Shown: in pieces, positions 1-10,827 of the stretch
How positions within the stretch are numbered: the stretch's first letter is position 1
How the letters are laid out: each line of letters opens with the position of its first letter
Assembly: GCA_002682825.1 (NCBI GenBank)
Contig: NOKP01000001.1
Span: 4,219,296 to 4,283,295, forward strand
DNA: 64,000 bases
Reading direction: 5' to 3'
Source of the DNA: Neonectria sp. B-13
Lineage: Eukaryota > Ascomycota > Sordariomycetes > Hypocreales > Nectriaceae
Made by a program: the position numbers and the translations under genes
Notes under the pieces: generated by a model
Database searches by the model: none
Told to the model about the DNA's origin: nothing
Seen by the model: only the letters and a program-made list of their open reading frames with translations

Positions 1-764
1 GCTATATCTAACAAGCACTGTCGCTGTTCATAACTCACCTCTCAACCTTTTGGAAAAACGAGTTTCATCTTCGCGAAATTGCACATTGTGGTTGACTCCT
101 TATATGAGTTGCTTCGCTTCCTAGCAGCAGACGCATGGCCATTGGCTGCGTGAAGCTTGTACTTACCACAAAGAGCAATCGGTGCCTGAACCTACTGGGC
201 CTGTCATGCAAATGTCATCACTTAGCCCCAATGATATTGCAGGTCATGTATGACTTGTATCACTGCTTCCTCTGTTAGATAAGAAATCACATTTAAGCGC
301 CCAATGGCTGGATAAAGTAATATACAAGATGAGAGAGACGTCTTCTCTTTTCGAGGATATCCACTTTTTCTTCAGGGAACCCGAGCGGAGGAGCCGCTCA
401 AGGTGATCGCTGCGTCAGTAACCATTCTCATATGGCCATAGATTGCATCAAGTCATCAGCATTTCGTTTACAGTGTCAAGACGCAATAACGTAAAAATGG
501 AACGGAAATACCCGAGAACTGTATAGCACAGCGCATTTGGTTTGAAGAATTCTTGGCTTGTCCCCGCGAAACTGGTATCCTGTCACACAGCTTCTCCACA
601 TAATGCACAATCTGCAACACCGTGCCATCGTGGTATCAAAATCCCCCCAACTCCGATTCTCCCATAGTAAAATAACGGCCGTAATAGCGTCGTGGAGCGT
701 AGTCCCCCATCCCATCATGATATTCTTGGTGAGATCCTCTTTTGTTTTGGACGCGGCTTGTTTA
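1..764. other. intergenic, 3' side of annexin gene
   Basis: No supported gene. The open frames at 476-1070 overlap the last annexin exon and are its shadows. The stretch probably holds the annexin 3' UTR and the flank of a gene outside the window. Confidence 0.5.
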
Positions 765-2249
765 TTACCACGGCTCGCCAATCGCAGCGAGCAGCGCCTT
801 CCTGTAGTCGCCCGACGTTTCGCCCTTGATCCTGCTCCCCAGGCTTCTTCCATACCGCTGTTGGTAGGCTCCTTTAATGTTGGCGAGAGCGTTGCGGTCC
901 CAGTGGTATCGGATAACACGAGTAACGAGCAAGTGGTCCTTGGTTCCCATCCCGGCCATGGAGTCCTCGAGAACCTTGGCAGCATTCATGTACTTGTCAG
1001 TGGCGTTACGGAGCTGGAAGAGCAGAGCGTCCTCCATATGGCCAGAAAATTCCTAGGCAGAAGTCAGTAAGGCTAGTCACCAGGCGTATTGGATAAATCA
1101 ATCTTACACTCTTGATGACCTTTTCCAGGTCTTTATTGAACTTTTGCCTGTAGGTGTGGGAAATTGCACGGATCTGATTGTCGTTGCGCTTGCTGAGGAT
1201 GCTGCAGACCAAGATCTCGTCGGTGCCCATCATGCCCTCGGTTGCTTTGTAGATTTGCATGACGTCGTCGTCGACCTGCTGCGGGTTGACGGGAGCGGAG
1301 TCTTCAGCTCTCTTACCATCCAGGACCATGAGAAAATGCCTTTCAGTCTTCATGCTCAAATCGCCACGAACAACCGTTTCCAGCTTGTCGTGGAAGGTGC
1401 GGTAGTAGGCGCTCTTTATAGCCTGGATGTCTGCGTTCGATCGGCCGAGCAGAATGTCATTCAGGACAAGCTCCTTGGTGCCTAGACCAACCATGGCGTC
1501 ATGCAGGTTATGCACATCGGCCAGAAGAGGGCCGCGTGCAAACTGGACCAGAGCCAACTCAAACCAGGAGCTGACCTCGCTCTTGATGTCGGACACGAGA
1601 CTACGTTTGAACGCGCGCTCATAGGCCGTGCGAAGGGCCTCAATTTGCAAAGGATCTTTGTTTGCCAAGATGGAGATCAATGCCTTCTCATCCGTGCCAA
1701 ATCCCTTCATAGCCTTGCGCAGAGCCTGGGCGTCGGAGCTGGGGTCCCATTGGATGACCTGAGGGGGCCCGTAGCCCAGTGACGCCGGCGTTGGGGGCGT
1801 TATCGGCGCACCATACTGTTGAGCGGGTGGCGCGCCATACGGTGCACCGGCAGGAGGCGCACCATACTGCGCGGGCGGCTGGCCGTACTGCTGGGGAGGA
1901 GGACCCTGGGGAGCACCGTACTGTTGAGGGGGAGGTTGCTGTTGCTGTTGCTGATAGCCGCCGCCGTAGGGCGGTTGCTGAGGCGGGGGCTGCTGGTAAC
2001 CGCCGTGGGGAGGGTATTGACCAGGCGGGGGTTGCTGCTGCTGGTAGCCCCCGTAGGGCGGTTGCTGAGGTGGAGGCTGCTGGTAGCCGCCTTGCTGGGG
2101 AGGATACTGGCCGTGCTGCGGGGGATACTGGCCAGGCGGAGGAGGCGGGTACTGCTGGCCGTAGCCCTGAGGCGGTTCTGCGACGGTGGTTAGGAGGATT
2201 TGTGATGGAGGAGAACGGGAGACTCACGACCGTATCCTTGGTATGACAT
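765..2249 (-). CDS. annexin with Pro/Gly/Gln-rich N-terminal domain
   Basis: This gene encodes a calcium-dependent phospholipid-binding annexin, expected in the cytosol and at membranes (vesicle traffic, membrane repair). The model has three exons on the minus strand: 2228-2249, 1108-2177 and 765-1052. The introns are 50 and 55 nt, with GTGAGT/GTAAGA donors, CTAAC/CTGAC-type branch points and CAG/TAG acceptors. The product is 459 aa. Residues 1 to about 150 are low-complexity P/Q/G/Y sequence (repeated QQPPYGGYQQ-like units). Four annexin repeats follow: the first holds KGFGTDEKAL near residue 165, the second GLGTKE, the third MMGTDE and the fourth GMGTKD. The GxGT calcium loops are intact, so it looks functional. 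The first exon is only 22 nt and ends in phase 1, so simple ORF calling misses the true start. It resembles filamentous-fungal annexins; the family call is firm, the paralogue assignment is not. Confidence 0.93.
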
Positions 2250-3991
2250 GACCGCGGGCAGGATTTGGTGTTTGGGTGTTGGGGTTAGACCGGGCGCTGT
2301 GGAATAGAGGGGTATTGTCCCTGTCTTGTTGGTGGCGTCGCGTTGACGAGTAAGTTAGAGGGCTGGAGATTTGGAGTCGGAGGGGCAGAATGTGGTTTGC
2401 AAGAATTAAAAACCTGACCGTGAAGCAGGTGTGCGGCTCTCTATTTTAAGTAGGCAGGTACGGAAACACGGCCACCCATCTCCAACTCTGCCTGAGGTCA
2501 TGCCCAGACGCTTGCAGCTACTCAGCCTTGGGGATGGTCGGTATAGTGGGTGTAGTGGGCATGGTCGCGTTGGTGCCTTCGTGGAAGCCAGTGGCGGAGC
2601 AGCGGCGGCGCGGCCCAGTGGACGTCATTTCTGCGCCCATGCAGGTCCACGAGACCAATGAATTTTCGCCCCCATCGGTCTCGGACTTTACCTCATCATT
2701 GAATGTACGAAGACTGGGACAGTTTGGATGCAGTCCGATGTGTCCACAATTGGGTAAGCAGGAGAAAAAAAGGCTATTCTTAACCTACCAACCTACTTAC
2801 TTCATGTCTCCCGTCGACATCCGAACGCCACACTTTGCGCCCAGTATCCATCTACGATGACCATGCGCGGACTTCTTCCTCGCCAGAAAGGCTGGCTGGC
2901 TGGCAGAACCATCTCCCCACAAACGCCTCAGCTGAGAAGAGCCGTCGGAAGAAGAACGCCACAGTCCACGGAGCTGCCCGCCGTCTGGCCTGTCTGTCTT
3001 GCAAGGTTGCTGGGGGGATTAATCGAGCCGCCCAAGTGCGGCCAGAAGAACGCCTCATGACCCAAGTGGATCCCAAATCCGGTATCGCAACAAGAGGAGC
3101 ACCAGCCACCTTTTGACGAATCCTCCACGCCCCTCGCATAGACTCGCACCGCCACTCAACCTTGCGCAACACCAGTAGCTGTAGACGCAGCGATGAACCA
3201 AATTAACATGGAACGGTATTCGTACCCAAGTATGCCTCGCCAAAGGATCGACCGACTGTTGCAGCGTTGCGAAAGTCTGCATGCATTCGCATCCACAACA
3301 GACTCGCATCGGTCGGTGCACAGTTAACATGTGCCCATCTGCACTCCTGTCGCATCGCCAGTTACGCCAAAGTTGCTCGTCCTTTTTGCTTTCTGCACCG
3401 AACCCAATCTGCCACAAAACTCCGGGCAGCCAATCACATCGCTTGCGCAGACTGATTCCAGGTGGCTGGTGAAGCACCCCAGTCGCGGCTAGTTTTCCGA
3501 TGGCGTGCACCTGAAAAGCCCACTGAACCATCCACCAACCGCAACACGCATCCCACTAAATGACAGGAGTCTGAACCACTGAGCCCAGGCCCAGCCGCAA
3601 CGGGACCTAGCGTCGTAGCGGCTCTCCAACCACCACCAATTCGCGACAACACCAGCCATCCCAATTGCACCTGTTATAACGAATCTAGAAACCCTGTGTT
3701 TGGGTGCAATCAGTTTCCTCTCACATTCATGCAGCTTTGCGCACAGCCTGTACCTGCAAATCATATTCACCTTGTGTTGTCCGTGATTCACGTTCCTTCT
3801 CGTGGTCTTTTCAAGAATAATCCCTCTTCAACCTCGCCTTCTTCCGCAGGGCCCCACCCTTGAATACCTTCATCTACCTGCCTTCTTGTAACAGCATCGC
3901 AAGCACTCACAACTCATTCGACGCCACAACAAAATCGCTCGCACTCTTCTCAAAATCACGGAAGCGACCTTGCGGAACAGGTCTCGTCAAT
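2250..3991. other. divergent intergenic region, annexin / secreted protein
   Basis: A 1.7-kb spacer between two divergent genes, presumably holding both promoters. The last ~80 bases before the right-hand gene are pyrimidine-rich (3790-3860), as in many fungal core promoters. Short open frames on both strands show no recognisable protein. Confidence 0.5.
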
Positions 3992-5083
3992 ATGCGCGGG
4001 CTCATCCCCCTTCTTTTGGCCCTCTCCGCCTCCTACACCACCATCACTGCCCTCCCAACCAAGCCCATGGTTGTGGCCCGTGAACCCGCCTCCAAACCGA
4101 AGTACTCGGTAGTACCTCTCGAACCTGGCGAAGGTGACGACGGGTCTGGATCGGACTCAGGATCAGGTTCAGGAAGCGGCGACGACAACGAGGATGGCGA
4201 CAACACCGTTACTGTGATCAAGACCGTGGTAAAGACCAAAGATCCCCTCACGCAAACCGTCACTCAAACTGGCGAGGCCGAGACTGTCACCGCTCCCGCA
4301 AAGACCGTCACCAAGGAGATCCAGACGACCATCTCCGTCATCGACATTGATGAGGATTTCACCAAAACCATCACTGTCATCCCTGAGCCTACCAGCACCA
4401 GCACGGGCTCCTCGGATTCAACAACCAGCACTGAGTCAAAGGCCGCCGACACCTCCGATGCCAAATCCGAGCCCACTACCATCCAGGGCTCTGATGGACA
4501 AACCCAGTCGAACTCTGGTGAGCCCACCTCTACAGGACAGAGCTCCATAACCACAATCGAGTCTACCACGGAACCTGCAACCGAGTCCGCCACTCTGTCT
4601 GCTACTGAGTCTGCCACTGAGCCCCTCACTGGATCTGCAATTGAGCCTGTCACTAAGGTCGTCACTGAACCCACCACTCAGTCTGCTCCCGAGTCGACAA
4701 CTTCTGTTGCGCTGGTTGATACCACCACCCAACACTCGGAGGAAACGCTCCCGACTGAAGCGGCATCATCCTCCATCGAGCAGACCTCCACCGAGGAGAC
4801 CACCACCCAGGAGACCACCACCCAGGAGACCACCCTGAGCACCAGCACAACTGTGCAGGCGACCTTCCCCACGGTGCCCACCACTTACATCAACGAGGAG
4901 ACTACCCAGACTGCCACTACAGTTGAGCAGACAACCTTCTCCACGATTCCCACCACCTTCATCACCTCATCCATCAGTCTGTCCTCCGTCTCTTCCGTGG
5001 CGATTCCCACTCCGCAGACGTACGACGACGGCAGGTGGCACACCATCTACCCCCCTGGCAACGGCACCGTCTCACGCCGCTAA
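3992..5083 (+). CDS. secreted Ser/Thr/Glu-rich repeat protein, function unknown
   Basis: A single-exon gene for a 363-aa protein. I chose the ATG at 3992 because the protein then opens with a clear signal peptide (MRGLIPLLLALSASYTTITA, cleavage near residue 20-21). The longer open frame from 3860 would place 44 non-conserved residues in front of it. After the signal comes an acidic GSGSD-rich stretch (about residues 46-66), then Thr-Val-Thr-rich sequence and a long Ser/Thr/Glu low-complexity region with degenerate tandem units such as ESATEP and ETTTQ. There is no C-terminal hydrophobic tail (it ends GNGTVSRR), so no GPI anchor is predicted. The composition fits a heavily O-mannosylated wall or extracellular protein. 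No catalytic domain is recognised. The antisense frames through this gene are shadows of its biased codons. Confidence 0.75.
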   Translation: MRGLIPLLLALSASYTTITALPTKPMVVAREPASKPKYSVVPLEPGEGDDGSGSDSGSGSGSGDDNEDGDNTVTVIKTVVKTKDPLTQTVTQTGEAETVTAPAKTVTKEIQTTISVIDIDEDFTKTITVIPEPTSTSTGSSDSTTSTESKAADTSDAKSEPTTIQGSDGQTQSNSGEPTSTGQSSITTIESTTEPATESATLSATESATEPLTGSAIEPVTKVVTEPTTQSAPESTTSVALVDTTTQHSEETLPTEAASSSIEQTSTEETTTQETTTQETTLSTSTTVQATFPTVPTTYINEETTQTATTVEQTTFSTIPTTFITSSISLSSVSSVAIPTPQTYDDGRWHTIYPPGNGTVSRR

Positions 5084-5896
5084 TTTACCACTACCGAGAC
5101 TACGAAATAATTAAACAAAGAAGAGCGATGCATCAGAGAATACCATGTTTGAGTATCTGGGTTTAATTGGGGAAATGGAAAGGGGAACATTGCGACAAGG
5201 AAAAATGAACATAGCACAGCATCCTTGAGCGCGCATCCTCAAGCATTGCGAGGAGTTTTAGATAGCGGGAAGAAGACGTGCGTACCAAGCGCTGGGACGC
5301 CTCGTCGGAAGTAATGAGTAATTCCAACAAGACATTTATAAACATCATCTCTGTTCAAAGATCGCCTCGCGTATGCTAGCTCCCATTTGTTACTAACATC
5401 TCCTTGACTGGCCTGGCTGGGACTGAGGTTAAGCTGCAAGGGTAATCCCAGGGGTGTTTTAATCATGCAAGGTGGGAATGATATGTCAACTGGGAATTCA
5501 CGGTGAGCTCCACATGGACAAAGCGTGGTGGCGGCGTCTAGAAGTCCGTTTGGTTCAGCTTACACAAAGAGTTGAAACCGCCCGTATAATGGCTGTCATA
5601 TGAGCTATTCGGTATCATATTTTTGTTTTGTCTGAGTATCAATATATGTAGGGAAACGGTTCTCATCGGATCTCCCCATCTTCTATTCTCATCAAATGGC
5701 TTCGGCGTCTTGTGAGAATTGCAATCCAATCCGCAACTCTTCGAGTCTAGCTCTCTGAACATTTCCACCAGGTCTCGACCTGAAATCATGTAAGTGCCGT
5801 CTGACTTAGTTCAATTTCATTCGATGCTTACAATCTTTTAGAAACAATAACAACACTACCCACTCACCCTATCCACCTGGCAGAAGCGCGGTTACG
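5084..5896. other. intergenic with possible 5' non-coding exon and intron
   Basis: No independent gene seen. A plausible intron lies at 5788-5841 (donor GTAAGT, acceptor TTTTAG). It would join to the leader of the next gene, and the frame stays open from the acceptor to the ATG at 5897. Confidence 0.4.
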
Positions 5897-6139
5897 ATGA
5901 ACGCCTCAACCGGTCCGTTCCACGGTATCGCGGGAGCCAACACTACGACCATCGTTGTCCCCGGTGACTCTCAAGACAGACATCAGTCTTTCGTCGTTGC
6001 TATCTCTACTGGCGTCGTCATCTTCGTGGTTATTGGCACCTTCGTGGTCTTTCTGGTCCTGAGATATAGAACCCAGCAACGTCGCCGCCGGGAGCGCATC
6101 GGCGGTACCACGGCCGAGGGTAGCAGCACGGCCGTCTAA
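5897..6139 (+). CDS. small single-pass membrane protein (80 aa), hypothetical
   Basis: A short open frame with a convincing membrane topology. About 33 Ser/Thr/Asn-rich residues, with N-glycosylation sequons NAS and NTT, precede a strong transmembrane segment (about 34-56, VVAISTGVVIFVVIGTFVVF core). The tail is very basic (RYRTQQRRRRER). This is the plan of a small type I/III plasma-membrane or ER protein with the basic side in the cytosol. The frame is open upstream to an acceptor-like TTTTAG at 5841. If the intron 5788-5841 is real, about 25 further residues could be joined, but no in-frame ATG was found in that upstream piece. No family is recognised. Confidence 0.5.
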   Translation: MNASTGPFHGIAGANTTTIVVPGDSQDRHQSFVVAISTGVVIFVVIGTFVVFLVLRYRTQQRRRRERIGGTTAEGSSTAV

Positions 6140-7099
6140 TTTCTGGGGCATTTCGCCGTCGAAAATGAGTGACTTTGGATACTTGCTTGGATTATCATTG
6201 GGGTTGGCGGATCTGGGTATGGACTGGAATTTGGAGGAACCTGCGGGTCGAGGACCGGCACAGGTAGACTAGATAGGCCTTGATACATCAAGGCATATAT
6301 GACCTCACTCGCATCTCTTATGATATGTATTTGGTTGTTGACTTAAACTTTATGTGTGTCTCGATAACTTCTGGTACCTGTAGTGTGTAGCCCCCCGCAG
6401 CCACGTGGCTCGCAGCTTGCAAAGTCATGATGTTATAAGCTTGAGACAGAAAACACCATGTAGCTCTCATTCACAGATAGCATGAGTCCCCGAAACCTTC
6501 TGAGCCATGCCCCATCATATTGTCTCATATTAGTTCATCCATGTTTAAGTCATGGCGCCCTTCAACCCCAACTTAAGCATCCACAGATTCACAAAACACA
6601 ACTCGTCCCACACCCGCACCAAACTAACAGACCGACAAGCCCAACCCTATGCAAACCATCACCTCCACAGACAACACTCTCCACAAAATCACGCAGTGTG
6701 ACGGAGCCGATGACTTGCTCTAATTTTCCTCTCACCATTGTTGCTTCGCTACCCTGCCGGTGCTCCAATGAGACCCATCCACGTCCGGTTTGGACCCCAC
6801 TGCCAACAACGCCCACGCACTGGGCATCAACAGGAATTCACTCAAACGAAAATGGTGAGAGGCGGTATGAGACGGCTGGTTTATTTAGCAGTAGAGCTTT
6901 CTAAAACTTCTCCCATCTCATATCAAAATTCTTGCCTCTGGAAAATACAAAAAATCGAGGTATAACAGACGTTTCCTGCCGCTGCGGTCTACAAGCGGTC
7001 TGCCCTAGCAGTGTCGTCTCATCCCCGTTTCCCCACACATTACCGGCGCCGTCTCCGATCTCACTTCGGCCCCGGGCCCGGATCTTCCAAATAGCAAAA
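6140..7099. other. intergenic
   Basis: No supported gene. Open frames at 6482-6904 and 6901-7686 have no domain signature; the second is antisense to the next gene. The region presumably holds the promoter of the gene at 7100. Confidence 0.5.
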
Positions 7100-7555
7100 A
7101 TGCGTTTCAGCAATAACTTCCTCTCCTCCGCAACTACGATGATCGCGGCTGCTCTCTTGCTGTCGTCCCTCATCGTCCAGTCCATGGCGACACCAGGCCC
7201 AGACCCAGCCATAACCTTTGCCGCCCAGCGCAACCCTCTGGTCCGCCGCGCCGAGGATGTCGGCTCGGCGTGCGACTCGGAAGGCCAGTGGAATTGCATG
7301 ACGAGCTCGTGGCAGAGGTGCGCCAGTGGGCTGTGGAGTGAGGAGATCCAGTGCGCTGGGGGGACAAAATGCACCCCGTCGGGCCACACGACTGAATTCA
7401 GGGTCGAGTACGAGGGGAACGACGACGGGGACGGAAATGGAACGAGTGGTTCAAATGGTTCGAGTGTTGGACCGAAAGGAAAGTTAAGTAAGGCGACAGT
7501 GCTGGTTACGTTTGGGCTGTGGGTGATCGTAGCTGTCGTCGGAGGAACTTGTTGA
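7100..7555 (+). CDS. secreted Cys-rich protein, Kex2 site, GPI-like tail, possible CBM
   Basis: A single-exon gene for a 151-aa protein. The ATG at 7100 gives an N-terminal hydrophobic signal peptide (about residues 1-30, with SSATTMIAAALLLSSLIVQS). A dibasic Kex2-type site (LVRR, about residue 50) follows. Next is a compact module with five cysteines in the pattern C-x8-C, QRC, IQC, TKC (about residues 56-94; EGQWNC, QRCASGLW, CAGGTKCTPSG). The spacing and the C..G.W....C..GT.C pattern resemble small fungal carbohydrate-binding modules (CBM19/CBM52-like), but I cannot confirm the family. Then come an acidic/Gly/Asn/Ser linker and a C-terminal hydrophobic segment (about 129-150) of the kind replaced by a GPI anchor. 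A wall-anchored or plasma-membrane surface protein is likely. It could also be an effector-like protein. Confidence 0.7.
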   Translation: MRFSNNFLSSATTMIAAALLLSSLIVQSMATPGPDPAITFAAQRNPLVRRAEDVGSACDSEGQWNCMTSSWQRCASGLWSEEIQCAGGTKCTPSGHTTEFRVEYEGNDDGDGNGTSGSNGSSVGPKGKLSKATVLVTFGLWVIVAVVGGTC

Positions 7556-8948
7556 AGAGGCAGTTGTGATGCTCGGGATGGATGGGCGACACGGCGTTTG
7601 GGAGTTCTCGTCAGTATTAGAGGACCTTGATTGGCAGTTCGTATCGATAGGTCACATTGATGGATTTCCTGTCCATTTTCCATCAACGGCTATGTCCTTT
7701 TTTCATATTTCTTTTTCGACCCGGCGCAGGTCAACCTCGTCGCATTTACGAATGAGTGGGTGGTTGACACGATGAGCCAAGACTTAGATCTACTTCATAG
7801 CTCCAACTGACAGCTCTGGCGCTAGCCTTTCCCGGGCGCGAATGGGCCTTTGGTCTAAATTGATGTTTCGGTCTTTCAGGAGAGTCCTCTTTCGTCAGGG
7901 TATTCCACCCCTTTTGTCGGTCTCCTCGTTTCGAGGCACAAGGCGATGTCTTGGCGAGCAGCAAACAGCCAACCCAGTGCCGAGAACCCGGGTCAAGCTC
8001 TTGGATTGATGCGCGTGAGCAGGAACTCTAAAAGGGCTAGGGCGCTTTGTGAGATTATTCCTACTAGTTCTGCGTGCTCGGGCGACTGGTATCACTCGGT
8101 AATAGAGTATACAATAAATCCTCCAAGCGGGCCGGACCATGCGACGGAGAATAGCCCTATTGGGATGACGGAGGATGGTGCGAAGCGACGACGTTGCAGG
8201 CATCTTTTCCCAGAAACATGCCCACCAATGAAACTATGCTGATCGCCCTGTGTCTGTTCTTTCGACATTTCGACATTCCAGAGGAACGGAAGAGTCGGCG
8301 CAGCAGTGCAACACTACTAGTATGGTTTCCCCCCTTGGTGTTCGTCGAAGCCTAAGTGCTCGCCCCCTGTTTGCACTGCTACGCCGCTGCTTCGGGAACG
8401 GAATGACAGGATAGCCAGGCCCCAAAGAGGAATTCTAGGCCTGAAACAGGACGGTATTCTACCTGAGTGCGCAAAGAGAGCATTTTATTCCGTCGCCCTT
8501 TGACCTACTACAATGCCCACCCGCGATGTACCATCGGCGGAGTGCCAGAAGCAATAGTCCGTAGTCCCTAGCATATAGAACGCGAGGCCTGTGCCGAAGC
8601 GATAAATCTCCCGGAAGACGCCTTGTAGGTGCTATAAGTCGTGCATCTCCACCCCGCCTTTGCCAACTTCGGGTCCCAAGTCCGCGTCCCACGTTTCCAT
8701 TTTCCCGCCTCCCGCTTCCCATGTCGGTACTCAGCAGGGCAAACAATGACCCCTGCTTGGCTCGGCCTCTGCTCATTGGCCCATCTGTTGCGTCCATTGC
8801 CCGATTCTGACCTTCTGCCTCGTGTTTCACCATGCCTCCAACCGGACGACATCTGGTTTCTCCTCCAATCGGCGCCCGCATGTCCGTATATCCAAGGACC
8901 GTCGCGATGGGAGAGCCAAGCAAGCATGGCCCTGTAAAGGCGATCGCA
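7556..8948. other. intergenic
   Basis: About 1.4 kb without a supported gene. Frames on both strands around 8459-8974 have no recognisable protein features. It probably contains the upstream control region of rglA. Confidence 0.5.
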
Positions 8949-8954
8949 TATATA
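8949..8954 (+). promoter_or_regulatory. TATA-like box of rglA
   Basis: TATATA in the context GCATATATACACCGG, about 175 bp before the rglA start codon. It is followed by a long pyrimidine-rich stretch (about 8980-9080), which in filamentous fungi often precedes transcription starts. The assignment is by position and motif only. Confidence 0.4.
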
Positions 8955-9127
8955 CACCGGGTCGTCATCGTCAACAGCCTCCCTTTTCCTTTTTTTGCTC
9001 TCTGGCTTGCTCGTGTTCTTTCCCTCTGCCTTGGTTCCGTGTACTTCTTGGTTCGTTCCTGTTTTCTTCGCCTTACTACCGAGTCTTCCGTCGCCTAGTT
9101 GCGGCTTGACTTGAAATCACCATCATC

Positions 9128-10827
9128 ATGGTTTCCTGGAAAAGCCTGGCTGTGCTTCTGGTGAGCGCCGTTCCGGCTCTGGCAGCCTTCGGAGTCACCG
9201 AGTCCACCGCCAGCTATGTCGTCGACACCGCCAGCTCCAATGGCTTCGTCGTCACCATCAAGCGCAGCGACTGCTCCATCACCTCGCTGAAGTACCGCAG
9301 CACCGAGTACCAGTACAGTTCCCAGACCTCCCACATCGCCTCTGGTCTGGGCTCGGCCACCGTCTCGTACACCACCCACAGCAGTAAGCCCTCATCAAGA
9401 AAAGAAGGGGAAAAAACCCATCCATGTTCTTCTGGTCTGACCGTCTCCCTGCAGCCAACTACATCAAGGTCAAGTGTGTCGCCGACAACAGCGACTTCGA
9501 CCTGACCCACTACTACGTCTTCAAGAATGGCGAGAGCGTCATCTACATGGCCACCGACACCACCTCGGAGCCCGCCATTGGCGAGCTGCGATACATCACT
9601 CGCCTCGACCGATCCAAGCTGCCCGATGAGTACCCCTTCGGCGACGCCTCCAACACCTCCGGCGGCTCTGCCATCGAGGGCTCCGACGTCTACCTCGTCT
9701 CTGGCCAGACCCGCTCCAAGTTCTACTCGTCCGAGCGCTTCATCGACAACGACGTCTACTGCTTCCAGAGCAGCGCCGAGGACATCCACGCTTGTATTGT
9801 TGCGCATGCTTCGCGCTCATACGAGAAGAGCTCCGGCGGCCCCTTCTTCCGCGACATCAACACCAACAACAACGGTGACTTCAGTGCCCTGACCTTCTAC
9901 ATGAACTCCAACCACGCCCAGACCGAGGCTTACCGCCAGGGGTTCCACGGCCCCTACGCCCTCTCCTTCTCGCGCACCGGCATCCCTTCGCAGAGCTCCT
10001 TCGACTTCAGCTTCTTTAGTGACCTGTCCATCTCCGGCTACACTGCCGACTCCGCCCGCGGCCGCGTGTCTGGTACCGCCTCCGGCATCGAGTCCGGTTT
10101 CACCGGCGTCGTCCACTGGTACAACTCCAACTACCAATACTGGGCCTACGCCTCGTCCTCCGGCTCATACACCTCCCCTTACATGGTCCCCGGCACGTAC
10201 ACCATGGTCCTCTACCAGAAGGAGCTCAGCGTCGCCTCCAAGAGCGTCACCGTCTCGGCCGGCAGCACCACTTCGTCCTCCATCAGCGCCACCTCGGACA
10301 TCACCACCGGCTCGCACACCTCCGTCTTCCAGATCGGCGACTGGGACGGCCAGCCCACCGGTTTCCTCAACGCTGCGAACCAGCTCCGGATGCACCCCAG
10401 CGACAGCCGCATGTCCAGCTGGGGCCCCGTCACCTACACCGTCGGGTCCAGCTCCGTCGGCAGCTTCCCCATGGCGCTGTTCAAGACGGTCAACAACCCT
10501 GTCACCATCAAGTTCACCCTCGCCTCTGCCATCTCCTCGGCCGCCACGCTCCGCATCGGCACCACTCTTGCCTTCGCTAGCGGTCGCCCCTCAGTGACTG
10601 TCAACACCAGCTTCACCAAGGCCTTCAGTGCGCCCACCAAGATCGACTCCCGAGGTGTGACCCGCGGTGCCTACCGCGGCTTGGGCGAGGTGTACGATGC
10701 CACCATCCCCGCAGGTACCCTGGTCAAGGGAACCAACACCATCACCATCGAGGTCATCTCTGGAAGCTCTGGCGACACCTACTTGAACCCCAACTTCATC
10801 TTCGATGCCGTTGAGTTGTTTTACTAG
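9128..10827 (+). CDS. rglA: rhamnogalacturonate lyase, polysaccharide lyase family 4
   Basis: A secreted enzyme that cleaves the rhamnose-galacturonic acid backbone of pectin rhamnogalacturonan I by beta-elimination. The model has exons 9128-9383 and 9455-10827 with a 71-nt phase-1 intron (GTAAGC...CTGCAG), giving 542 aa. A signal peptide spans residues 1-19 (cleavage after ALA). The start [14 protein letters not shown] and the following [24 protein letters not shown] pattern match fungal RglA/RhgB lyases. The three-domain plan is visible: a catalytic beta-sandwich (about 20-280), an FnIII-like domain (about 285-355, VSGTASG...[10 protein letters not shown]) and a C-terminal carbohydrate-binding-like jelly roll (about 365-542, [16 protein letters not shown]). 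The Lys of [11 protein letters not shown] (about 174) and the His of NSNHAQTE (about 239) are candidates for the catalytic Lys/His. The length matches the RglA subfamily, not the longer RglB. Expression is expected to respond to pectin. Confidence 0.93.

Noticed and set aside
3217..3232. 16-bp TATTCGTACCCAAGTA shared with 40629-40644
   Set aside because: About one such exact match is expected by chance in 64 kb counted on both strands.
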